From assembly GCA_030762935.1 (NCBI GenBank), contig CM060880.1, forward strand, positions 15,183,001 through 15,247,000: a DNA stretch of 64,000 nucleotides, in the 5' to 3' direction. Under the pieces are notes generated by a model that saw only the letters and a program-made list of their open reading frames with translations, searched no databases and had not been told where the DNA came from. This document shows, piece by piece, positions 15,201 to 64,000 of the stretch (its first letter is position 1; the number at the start of each line of letters is the position of its first letter). The translations under genes were made by a program, and so were the position numbers. The DNA is from Hymenopus coronatus (lineage: Eukaryota; Arthropoda; Insecta; Mantodea; Hymenopodidae).

Positions 15201-15581
15201 TAATATAGACGAAGAAACCAACTAGTTCTTCTTTTTATTGTATTTGTGGACTGTAATTAGCCACAAAATCTTATGTTAGATGTCAGTTATAAGATGTGAT
15301 TTATATTTGGTTGCCTGCAGTATGTTTATAACAAAGCATATTAGAAACTTGCCTTTAAACACTTTGAACACCATATCCTTCACAGCTGTGTTGTAAAACT
15401 GTTCCTGAGATTCATTTGGACCAAAGACAAAGTCGTAAGTAAATGCTCGGTTGCCACGCACATTTACTTGTGGTTCATTTGGAACAATTTCTATACAGGA
15501 AGTGTATCCTTTTGACAGCTCACTCTCAACAAGCGGACGAATCCGCAGAGCAACTTGTACAGACATTCCATTTTCTGACAT
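78..15581 (-). CDS. KIF4: KIF4-type chromokinesin (chromosome-associated kinesin), N-terminal part, 8 exons, continues past left edge
   Basis: Plus-end-directed microtubule motor; family members bind chromosomes and the spindle midzone in mitosis. Exons in transcript order: 15581-15353, 12177-11999, 9500-9357, 9279-9176, 6610-6396, 2985-2462, 525-432 (or 539-432), 260-78. About 562 residues are encoded here. The motor occupies roughly residues 8-330: [10 protein letters not shown] near 45-54, P-loop GQTGSGKT at 86-93, switch I SSRSH at 200-204, switch II DLAGSE at 231-236, and [14 protein letters not shown] followed by [15 protein letters not shown]. The RYAD..(R/K)IKNKP run followed by a heptad-rich stalk is typical of KIF4 rather than KIF21 or KIF27. 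The start ATG lies directly after a 3' splice site (cattttttttcag|ATG), so at least one untranslated 5' exon lies upstream. All junctions are in phase except into the seventh exon. The C-terminal cysteine-rich/DNA-binding tail is outside the window. Confidence 0.93.
432..525 (-). CDS. KIF4: KIF4 coding exon 7 (coiled-coil stalk; 5' boundary uncertain)
   Basis: The open frame reads [16 protein letters not shown] and ends at ATAAAT|GTAAGC in phase 0, matching the next exon. The better-looking acceptor (ttcttgatgtgtag|G) needs two bases from the previous exon, but exon 6 ends in phase 0. Either a small exon is missing between 526 and 2461, or the acceptor is the weaker gaaataag at 540-541, which would extend the exon to 539 in frame. 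Confidence 0.7.
712..2352. mobile_element. Foldback-like element with about 200-bp inverted arms and an internal minisatellite
   Basis: The left arm (about 712-915) and right arm (about 2145-2352) are imperfect reverse complements. Both contain the matched landmarks 'atctgaata', 'tttcagaacttaatt', 'aaatttaaaggtttgccatat' and 'aactaatggac'. Between them are about four diverged tandem units (1500-2130). No coding capacity is visible. It lies in the kinesin intron between stalk exons. Related arm copies occur at 3195-4060 and 8165-8345. Confidence 0.7.
1500..2130. repeat. Diverged tandem repeat, about four units of roughly 150-180 bp
   Basis: Units near 1501, 1690, 1855 and 2005 each run: cat(c)at-type start, gccac/gccat, 'cattccgtacat', a ctctcttct pyrimidine block, then in most units 'aatgt(a/g)aatttt' and 'caaattcaaattag(g)'. 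The units are diverged, so this is an old minisatellite. Confidence 0.6.
2462..2985 (-). CDS. KIF4: KIF4 coding exon 6 (end of motor, neck and first coiled coil)
   Basis: Acceptor gttactttgcag, donor CTACAG|GTAAGT. 174 codons plus a split Asp. Starts [20 protein letters not shown], then [15 protein letters not shown], then a long hydrophilic heptad-rich stretch ending EKIKDLQ. Motor plus neck are therefore complete. Confidence 0.94.
3195..4060. repeat. Second foldback arm copy, split by a LINE insertion
   Basis: Sequence 3240-3337 matches the right arm of the 712-2352 element ('atcagcttaagt', 'ttagtatattcaaaa', 'ctttaaatttt'), and the match resumes at 3962 ('gttctttttacat', 'aattaagttctgaaaaa'). 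The gap is filled by a LINE fragment. A short G-run (4031-4040) follows the second half. Confidence 0.6.
3338..3961 (+). mobile_element. 5'-truncated LINE fragment with 11-bp target-site duplication
   Basis: Translation, with many stops and frameshifts, gives recognisable end-of-RT text: [12 protein letters not shown], then [17 protein letters not shown] and a [18 protein letters not shown] (G)RP(R)KEW region, the C-terminal part of endonuclease-RT LINE ORF2 proteins. The 11-mer gtgttcttttt occurs at 3327-3337 and at 3962-3972, directly flanking the fragment. Confidence 0.75.
4488..5780 (+). pseudogene. hAT transposase relic of the CGGBP1-like type
   Basis: Starts [20 protein letters not shown] and continues [20 protein letters not shown] (BED-like zinc finger CxxC), [10 protein letters not shown], then in other frames LTDAAPYMV-like text ([12 protein letters not shown]), [25 protein letters not shown] and [11 protein letters not shown]. 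These are the landmarks, in order, of CGGBP1-like hAT proteins. Stops, frameshifts and a deletion in the middle make it non-functional. It sits in a kinesin intron in the opposite orientation to the gene. Confidence 0.75.
6396..6610 (-). CDS. KIF4: KIF4 coding exon 5 (switch II)
   Basis: Acceptor ttcatgctag, donor ACAAG|GTAACT. Encodes [19 protein letters not shown], the [17 protein letters not shown] helix and [14 protein letters not shown]. The phase-1 end supplies the G of Asp291 in the next exon. Confidence 0.95.
6611..8160. other. Kinesin intron, no recognised element
   Basis: Mostly unique-looking AT-rich intron. Short open frames such as 6762-6950 lack splice or family support and are not called as genes. 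Confidence 0.4.
8165..8345 (+). repeat. Left-arm copy of the foldback element
   Basis: Contains 'gccatatattttgaacaaactaatgg', 'gattaagtc' and 'ttgccggagag', in the same order as 836-955. The end (gttaaagagcatccataaataac) resembles the 3' tail shared with the tRNA-SINE copies at 22360 and 61865. Confidence 0.55.
9176..9279 (-). CDS. KIF4: KIF4 coding exon 4 (switch I)
   Basis: Acceptor tttatgacag, donor GACAA|GTAAGT. Encodes [20 protein letters not shown] and the following strand [14 protein letters not shown]; NxQSSRSH is kinesin switch I. Leaves at phase 2. Confidence 0.94.
9357..9500 (-). CDS. KIF4: KIF4 coding exon 3
   Basis: Acceptor ttcttatttcag, donor CAG|GTGTGT, 48 codons, phase 0 at both ends. 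Begins [12 protein letters not shown], the usual Y-x-E-x-(I/L)-x-DLL kinesin motif, here with Lys-Glu-Gln, followed by the [15 protein letters not shown] strand pair. Confidence 0.94.
9590..9960 (+). mobile_element. RTE-type LINE fragment (C-terminal end of ORF2)
   Basis: Reads [62 protein letters not shown]. This matches the well-known end of RTE-like ORF2 (LLYGCETW ... GWIGHTLRKP ... ALxWNPQGKRKRGRPRxTWRR). It is 5' truncated and joined to an R1 copy. Confidence 0.8.
9930..10700 (+). repeat. R1 repeat, orientation A
   Basis: Carries the ordered R1 landmarks: 'agcagaaat.ttcttattacttgc', 'gaatatct', 'ttttgtctatctcttacggttt', 'gaggctat.cccagaaaattcaagatata', 'gagctatgctgtccacagaca', 'tttttggattcaggggg', 'caatacct.ctctat'. 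The microsatellite position holds only a poly-T here. Confidence 0.8.
10800..11770 (+). pseudogene. Decayed mariner transposase
   Basis: Reading across frames: [10 protein letters not shown] near 10870, [12 protein letters not shown] at about 11200-11240, [39 protein letters not shown] (second catalytic Asp context), then [11 protein letters not shown] and a GNYIEK end (GDYVEK). The order and spacing are those of mariner. Multiple stops and shifts; inactive. Confidence 0.85.
11999..12177 (-). CDS. KIF4: KIF4 coding exon 2 (P-loop)
   Basis: Enters after tttgtttcag and leaves at GAG|GTATGC. Encodes the Walker A motif [14 protein letters not shown] and helix [15 protein letters not shown], residues 77-136. 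Phase enters at 2 and leaves at 0. Confidence 0.95.
12178..13090. other. Kinesin intron 1, left part, no recognised element
   Basis: AT-rich sequence without a convincing open frame or family match by eye. Confidence 0.35.
13090..13800 (-). pseudogene. Decayed mariner-like transposase, internally deleted
   Basis: The minus strand reads [16 protein letters not shown] with VKRWVKHL and [10 protein letters not shown] (HTH region), then [19 protein letters not shown] and [10 protein letters not shown], then jumps to [15 protein letters not shown] and [10 protein letters not shown]. The part between the two HTH-linked regions and the DDD core is missing, and the frame is broken by a 31-bp inverted repeat (13536-13628). 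Confidence 0.75.
13536..13628. repeat. 31-bp inverted repeat, 31-bp spacer
   Basis: The arm 13536-13566 and the arm 13598-13628 are reverse complements with one mismatch in 31. It lies inside the mariner relic and could be a tiny MITE or an aberrant repair product. Confidence 0.8.
14050..14560 (+). mobile_element. Penelope-like element fragment with inverted terminal piece
   Basis: 14375-14550 reads across frames as GQFYQHQD then [30 protein letters not shown] text, the C-terminal end downstream of a GIY-YIG domain. A near-identical version is at 42900-43120. At 14060-14135 the minus strand carries the 3' terminal sequence of the same family (CCTGAAGACGAAGATG ... TTGAAATGTTGG ... ACCTGGCTAGA). 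Terminal pieces in inverted order are common in Penelope-like elements. Confidence 0.65.
14560..15352. other. Kinesin intron 1, right part, no recognised element
   Basis: AT-rich; no family match or convincing exon seen. Confidence 0.35.
15353..15581 (-). CDS. KIF4: KIF4 coding exon 1 (start of motor domain)
   Basis: Encodes residues 1-76 plus the first base of Gly77, starting [28 protein letters not shown] is the first motor beta-strand. The 3' boundary is AAAG|GCAAGT, a GC donor rather than GT; the reading frame joins the next exon exactly (G + GC = Gly, then YNVT), which supports the GC-AG call. Confidence 0.93.
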
Positions 15582-16189
15582 CTGAAAAAAAATGTATTAG
15601 CTTCTTTTATTCATCATTTGAAATTATTATCTATATATATTATAATTTCAAGTATTCAATAGTTAATACATTAGTATAATACACAATGAATCAGTAGAGT
15701 AAATGAAATTCAGTACATTTATAACAAATATTATACATACTTGTATAATATTTTATGTAAATAATAAAACATCAACATTAATCATATAAATCAGATAATC
15801 ATCTATGGACTCGATTTTTATAAAAAGTATATCCATAAGAAATCTGATGTTACATTCACATGGGTTTGTCTAGCCTTAGGTGAAATATGTATTTACCAGA
15901 TTCCATATGTAATTACTCACATATATGGCAGTAAAACCAGATCATATTACAGCTGCATGACTTCCATTGACCCTCATGGGTTTACAGCAACCCAACTCAT
16001 GCATTCCTGGTGGTTTGGTTATAAACAGAGTGGCCTTCAGCAAGTAGAAGGCTGTGTATCTTTAAGTTATTCATTTTGAAAGTTCAGAATTTGTGAGTTT
16101 TGTGGGCAATTATTTTCTAATTCCATGCTTTGGACTTCAGAGGAAGAGCTCAGCTAGAGAAAGCCAATAAAAATCAAACTAGCAAAACT

Positions 16190-16480
16190 TAGTTCTGTTT
16201 GCTTTGCCTTAAGAAGCTTAAAAATCTCTTTAACCAAAATGCCTCAACAGCATATTTTGCATTTCATACCCTTTTGCGATATGGAATAATCTTCTGGGGT
16301 AATTTGGCACACAACAAGCACTTATACAACAAAAATGGCCATATACAGTATTTTTCAGAACAGAATGACCCTTGACTTGACTTTAAAATTGGGTTTAGGT
16401 ATTTTATGGTAGAGAAACCAAACCTTGTAGTTGCCAGGTCTTCCACTTACTGGTCCCTTAAATGAGGTGCAAATCTCGAC
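16190..16480 (+). mobile_element. LINE fragment (RT C-terminal region)
   Basis: Plus-strand text ASTAYFAFHTLLRYGIIFWGNLAHNK matches the YFAxFHSxxxYGIIFWGN block found after the RT domain of insect LINEs. Short and decayed. Confidence 0.65.
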
Positions 16481-16716
16481 TTACAGTCTTAAGAGTCTCC
16501 AGAAAACAGAGATTTTACTACGTTGCCTCTCACCCCTACAGGACCATCTTTTGTTTGCTAATGGATATTTCACAGCAGTAGAGAGGAGCAGTCTTGTTTG
16601 AGGGCCATCACGTTTTGGGGAAAACTATACATTATCAATAGTTTAGTGCCCCAACATTCACATCAGCTCTTATAAACCAAAAAATTCTTGCTGGTGCATA
16701 CATATGTATATACATA

Positions 16717-17075
16717 CAAGGTGTTTCAAAACGACACCAAACAAAGATGTGGACCTTGTTGGTCATACCATACATGATACGTGAATATAATTTTCAGCTC
16801 TAAATTCGGCACATACAAAAACTACCATAAAATCACCATGGATTAAGCAGTCGTACATAACCAGATGGCACATGCCTGGCCCACTCCAAGAGAGATGCCG
16901 GATGGTAGCGAAGGTCCCAGTCGCCTGGTTTGATACATGCCGGCGAGGCACAGGTCACCTTAGTAATGGAAAACGGGTATGACAACTGTTGTTCCTTCTC
17001 TGCCTAATCCCAAATGTATGCAATTTTTAAACAACATAAAACTTTCTTCATTTGGTGTCGAATTGAAACAGCCTG
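16717..17075. mobile_element. Small DNA transposon or MITE with about 24-bp TIRs
   Basis: The left end caaggtgtttcaaaacgaca (from 16717) and the reverse complement of the right end (ending 17075, caggctgtttcaattcgaca) agree at roughly 20 of 24 positions. The 359-bp interior has no open frame of note but is more GC-rich than its surroundings. Confidence 0.55.
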
Positions 17076-17394
17076 TGTGTTATATGAACATAAATTTGCA
17101 TGACTCTATTAATTATGGCAAGTGTTAACTGTAGTATCTACCAACTTCAGAAAATAGATGTTAAATAAGGGTGTGTTCTTATAGCAAATGAAACTGAATT
17201 TGTATATGCATGACTATAAAACACATAAATATGTGTAGATTGTGTGCAACACCACAGATATGGAAAGCAATAATATTAGAAAACAAAACACAGGTAGGTA
17301 ATGTTTAAAGCTATACAGGTAAACTGCAGAATGGATATTCACAAAATCATTTGAAAAGCATTAAGGATACGTGAAATTTTGTAAGAAACATTGC

Positions 17395-17570
17395 AAATTA
17401 CTCCATATAAACAGTAGTTTGGGATTGAGGAATATTCTTGAAAACCTTTGTAAAAATTGCATCTTTGGAAGATATTGAACTTAAATACCCAGTTTGGTAT
17501 GCTGGATTTTTCATTTTTGAGATATTCTGTTCACACACACAAACCAGCAGGCATCCAGAAAATACAATCT
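17395..17570 (+). repeat. R1 repeat fragment, orientation A
   Basis: Contains 'cttgaaaacctttg', 'gcatctttggaagatattgaacttaaatac', 'agtttggtat', 'gagatattctgt' and a short (CA) run: the microsatellite-proximal part of R1. Confidence 0.65.
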
Positions 17571-19019
17571 TCTGAAGTTGGTGCTTCATTTAGTGCTTGC
17601 CATAAGTAATAGTCATTGCACATAATGTTTCTTGTTTTTTTTTCCTATCTTGAGAATAATTACAGTAACTTCAGAAAAAACCTTGCTGTTAATGACCACA
17701 ATACAAGGCATGCAGGATTCACATAGCCCACCAAATAGTATAAAACTATTCCAAAAGCAGTTACCATTCTGCAATGGTAACTGCAATGTGTAACATTTCA
17801 TGTTTACCTGAAACTATTTGGCATAGTTATATAAAACGTACAAGACATTTAAAAAGTATTTAATATGCTCACTCCCCATATGCTGTAGAGGAACTTTTTA
17901 ATATAGCATGAAACACGTAAAAATTTACAATAAATAGAGCAGCCTGCATTTACTGGTATTTAAACCTGCTTATTGTGTCCTGCCTGTTCTTTTTTGACAT
18001 GACGGCGGTTGAGAAATGTTCCTCAGTTACATAAATACTTCATGAAGAAAAAGAATTACAAAATTACTCTTGGTGATATTATTTATGCTGCCTGTCTTAA
18101 AAATGAATGACGTGTTCCTGAGCGTTTCTCGGCTATAATGTACAACTGTGGCTACTCGTGGTGGGATCACACGAACGAACAAAGAAATCAATGCATCAAA
18201 ATGAGATATCGGTATCATGCAAGGAATAGGCATTGTTATTTGTGAAATATTTACATGCACTTGACTAAAAAAACTACGTAACATAAGTAAACAAACATTC
18301 AGACCAAATGAAAACAAGTACCTTTGAATCCAGCTAACTGTTAACGGAAGACTGACGAGTTGATGAACTTCTTTGCCAATCCAATACTGTTATCAAAGCC
18401 TTAAATTACTAAACCATTAATTAACTTAAAATATAACTAAAAGGGAAACAAAAAAATGACATAACTTTCAAATTAACCGTCAAAATTTTGTAAAAATTAA
18501 ATGTACTTCCAACAGATAAACAGATTCCTTTTGATTTTAAATTGTGAAGCGGGTGGCGACATTTAGCCAACGCTATTGCATCAAATGTTCCATTGCGAAA
18601 TAAAATGTACCTCTATAAACATCTATGGCGAAACTTAAGTTATACAATGCTCATTGAGATATTATAAATATTTATCCATAATGTTATTTTATTATATTTT
18701 CTCTGTTTATTGATGTGAGCACAGCCTTATTTTACTAAGAACGAGTAAGGAGCATTTCAGTGATTAGCTGCAATGGCACAGTAATTCACTGCAGTTTCTC
18801 GCTCTATCCCCTTCCTTTCTCGTTTCAACCGCGCCTTACTATACTATATATACTATAGGTACAGATTAAAATATTTAAGTCATTTTAATTTTGCATTTAT
18901 ATAGTTACTATACCGTCTTACGGAAAATTCTGAAAACTAATTACAATACTGTAAATCATACAGATATGTTAAGACGAATTTTCACCTGGAAATAAAAAGT
19001 TTGCTAAACCAAAAGAGTC

Positions 19020-20035
19020 CTTTCAATTCAATTCATTTATTGCTCATGAAACTTTTACAAGCATGGAGCATTGTCAAAATTTTAACACACACACACACTC
19101 CAAATTATTCAATTGTACACAATCATAGTTAAAAATCTCTATTTGACATCTAATAATAAATAACTTATTTTACAAAATGTACATACGGTTTAAGAAAGAT
19201 TTTCAATTCTATACATTTACAAAATATTGACTGATAATAAATAATTAAAAAACTATTTGTGAGTGCAAGTTAATGTCAAAGTCTATTTGGTATTTACTCA
19301 CGTTTACATAGAATTATATTACATTTTAATTTAATTCCTAATCTCTCTTTTTAATCAATCTCATCATAAACCAGTTTAGGTTTTATTGAATCTACTTTGT
19401 CAATTTTTATGTGTACTATTTTAATGTAATAGGTCTTCCACTTTATATGGACACATCTCAATTAGATATATTTTTTTTTAAATTCTTTTGCAAATTCTTT
19501 CCCGAGCAATCCTTAATTGTTTTTGGTAGAGCATTATACAGCATCATTCCCAATATTATAAGATCCTTTTTTGTTAAGGCCCTGTTTAGGTGTACTCTGT
19601 AATAGTTTGCCTTTCCTCGAGTGCCATAGGAATGAATGTTTGTATTTTTGAGAAGTGGTTTGTTTTGAGCTAGTATTATTATTCTATATGCACAAATGCC
19701 AATAATTGTTAAGATTTTATTATTTCTAAAGAATGTCTTACATGTATCAGAAGTTTTTATGTGATAAAGAAAACGTATGCATCTTTTCCGTAGCAGCATT
19801 AACCTATTCAATTTTGTCATACCACATTCTCCCCAAATTTCTATACCATATTCCAGGTGGGTATATTTTATTCCATAATATATAGATTTAAGTTGTTCTA
19901 CATTGCGGTAGTTGGCAAAATATTTTAATAGGTAACGATTTTTTTTTTGTATTTTTTTTACATGCTTTTCATAAGTTAAATGTTTGTCTAAATATATTCC
20001 TAAAAACTTTTGACCAGGCACCTGCTCTATCTTAA
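19020..20035 (-). mobile_element. LINE fragment, 3' end of ORF2 with (TTCAA)-type tail
   Basis: A 187-codon open frame (20021-19458) starts PGQKFLGIYLDKHLTYEKHV, then YYGIKYTHLEYGIEIWGE, LQKRCIR-like LRKRCIRFLYHI, NIHSYGTRGKANYY, and ILGMMLYNALPKTIK. This is the standard end of jockey-like/CR1-like ORF2. The 3' end at about 19020 carries TTGAATTGAA on the minus strand, like the copy ending at 33443. Confidence 0.8.
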
Positions 20036-20294
20036 TATTTTCTAGTATTTATGTTATTTTGTTCTTCATTTCTATTTGATTTGTGTCGAAAGTGAATAAG
20101 TTTAGTATTTTTAACATTTAATTTTAAAAAAATTGCTGGACAAGTAATTTGAACCCAGAGAAATATTCTGAGCAATTTTGCCCTCTAGATGTATCAAGTT
20201 TCTACCCTTACAGATGAGTGACGTATCGTTCCCATATGGTGTAATTTTTAGCTCAGTGGATTCTGCCAGATCATTCATAGAAAGGGTAATTAGA

Positions 20295-20570
20295 GCGGGG
20301 GGGGGGATGTCTTAAAAAATCTTCGTGTATCCTTGGGAGATACTAAACGTAAATACAAAGTTTGGTATTTAACGGAGTTTTCGTTTTTAGCTATGTTGTT
20401 AAAATACATACACTGAACTTTTTCTAAAAATGTTTTTTATACAGAGTCTCCAAACACGTATTTCCTTTGAAATCTCGGTATTGAATTTTAGGTGCAATAC
20501 AATACCTTCTCTATACACGGTGTACATAGTACGTGTAGAAAAAGAAAACATAGACAGAGCTACCCAAGAG
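20295..20570 (+). repeat. R1 repeat fragment, orientation A, with terminal hairpin
   Basis: Starts in 'cggggggggggatgtctt', passes 'agctatgttgt', 'tttcctttgaaatctcggtattgaatttt' and ends with the hairpin 'ctctatacacggtgtacatagtacgtgtagaaa'. Confidence 0.75.
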
Positions 20571-21143
20571 GACTAAATTAGCCCTCTTGGAGCTACCGTC
20601 CAATGGACGGAGGTGGGTAAAAGGAAGTGCCCCGGCCTCAGCAATGACAAACAACCTGCAGTCTACAGGTTAGAGGGAGAAAATGGTAGAAGAGAAAGGT
20701 TCTACATATTTCTATTGCCGTCCATTGCATCCATAAGTTTAGCGTACGAAGTCATTACCATAATTATTCATAATCAAGCGTAGATCCACGGAATTTCGCG
20801 AGGATGGTTTTTTCTTCTTGCGGCATTGCTTCATGGAGTAAATGTAAATGCATTGCTCCTTGATCCGCGAATTCAAAGCACAGTTGGTATTCTTTTGTCA
20901 ATTGTTGTTTCGTTTGTTCATAACATAGATTAATGTATAATTTATAGTTCATTTGTAGTTCTTAATGTATCAACTGTACTGTTTTATTGCAGAAGTCCTT
21001 CGGACTTTCGAATTATAGTTTCTGAAGAAAAATATATTAACGGTCTATTAATTTGTATTATAGTAACCATTGTATATAAAATAGCGAATGGTTTCCTTAA
21101 CTTTAACGACTACGATTAATTGCGAATCCATTTGGATGTAACT

Positions 21144-63099
<41,956 letters not shown>

Positions 63100-63234
63100 G
63101 TAAGATCAATGAATTAAACTTTTGAAACATGAGTTGAGATTTAAGCTCTTAAACACCAATTATGTCATTTTCAGTCTCCCTACCATCTTCCTGTAGTACA
63201 TTTGCACATCACCCAAAAATTTAATATCATGATT

Positions 63235-64000
63235 TGAGCAGGAATAAATGTTTTAAATCCCTCTTAATTAAAAAAAATTTGATGTGTTCCATTCACATGA
63301 CTTTCTCTACTTATCTGTAACAAATTATTATTAATAAGCTTATTCTTCTATTTACTTCATGCTAATCAAGAAAAAATTAGCAGAAATAGTCTTATTACTT
63401 GCTTCCTTGTAAGTAGTAGAAGTGAAATATGGGAGTATTGTAGGTTAAAGTGATAGTCAAAAGCTGGTTGCTATGTGACTGAAGTTCCTTTGTTTGTATG
63501 GTCATGAGTTGACAAATTCCTGTATGAGAAAAGTACAAAATTTTCAAAGCTGAAACCAAAAACAAGGAATATCTCAAAAACCATCAACTCCTTGGAAAAA
63601 TTTTATATAACATAAATTGTGTATTTTAATGTGCTCTACACTTTTTGTGTGGTATGTTTTTGTCCATTTCATATGGTTTAGCAGTTAAGCAAAATTTCGT
63701 AAAATTCATCTAGAATAAAGTAGTCTTCAGAGGCTATTCCCAGAAAATTCAAGATATACATATTATTTGTCAGATAAATATCTTTAATATATGATGTTTT
63801 AATCAAAATTGTTAGAGCTGGTTTTGAGAAAATCAAATTTTTCGAAAGAAGTTCCATGTAAAGGGTAGTTGGGGGTAAGGGGATTTTCTTGAAAATCTTT
63901 GTGTCGTATCCTTGGAAGATACCAAATTAAATGCCAAGTTTGTAATTTAACGGTTTTTTCGATTTTGAGCTATGCTGTCCACAGACACACACACACAAGG
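63235..64000 (+). repeat. R1 repeat, orientation A, cut by window end
   Basis: 'gatgtgttccattcacatgactttctctac' onward through 'tttttgtccatttcatatggttt', 'gaggctattcccagaaaattcaagatatac', 'gagctatgctgtccacagacacacacaca' at the edge. Confidence 0.85.

Larger units (their letters stand above)
15582..21143. promoter_or_regulatory. Divergent upstream region of both genes (untranslated exon and promoters unresolved)
   Basis: The two coding starts face away from each other, 5.6 kb apart. The kinesin must have an upstream untranslated exon here. One possible donor on the minus strand is GATTCAAAG|GTACTT near 18320, but it is unsupported by anything else. 17571-18990 contains no recognised repeat and is the best place to look for promoters. 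I cannot point to a specific TATA or initiator element. Confidence 0.3.

Noticed and set aside
18027..18317. Minus-strand open frame upstream of the kinesin as a coding exon
   Set aside because: No in-phase donor and no family similarity; the kinesin start at 15581 follows a splice site and begins the conserved domain, so upstream sequence is untranslated at most.

Overview
Eukaryotic, AT-rich, intron-dominated DNA, almost certainly from an arthropod and probably an insect with a large genome. The evidence is small coding exons with consensus splice sites, kilobase-scale introns, and a dense mixture of mariner, hAT, Penelope-like, LINE and tRNA-derived SINE remnants. The species cannot be fixed from the sequence alone.

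Only two protein-coding genes can be supported well, and they are divergent. (1) Minus strand, 15581 down to 78 and continuing off the left edge: the first eight coding exons of a KIF4-type chromokinesin. The motor domain is complete (P-loop, switch I, switch II, neck) and the start of the coiled-coil stalk is present. The first coding intron is a GC-AG intron. (2) Plus strand, 21144 to 63099 and continuing off the right edge: twelve exons, all phase-compatible, of a PPP-family Ser/Thr phosphatase. Its N-terminus is unusual: about 125 residues that resemble a Nudix domain with a lost Nudix box, then an EF-hand module with one canonical calcium loop, then the phosphatase core (GDLHG, GDYVDRG, RGNHE). 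I consider this domain combination the most interesting item in the window.

The rest is intron or intergenic sequence. A single non-coding repeat family, called R1 here, is present in both orientations, often end to end, and by eye fills roughly a third of the window from 20 kb onward. It is about 0.9-1.3 kb long, with a terminal hairpin and a microsatellite at a fixed internal place. Other elements seen: a foldback-like element with an internal minisatellite (712-2352); a hAT with TIRs and an 8-bp target duplication (45391-46451); a CGGBP1-like hAT relic (4488-5780); at least four mariner/Tc1-like relics; several LINE fragments; five Penelope-like fragments, some flanked by inverted copies carrying hammerhead-like motifs; and at least three tRNA-SINE families. 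Several insertions can be ordered in time from target-site duplications.

No rRNA, intact tRNA gene, CRISPR array or bacterial-type operon was seen.
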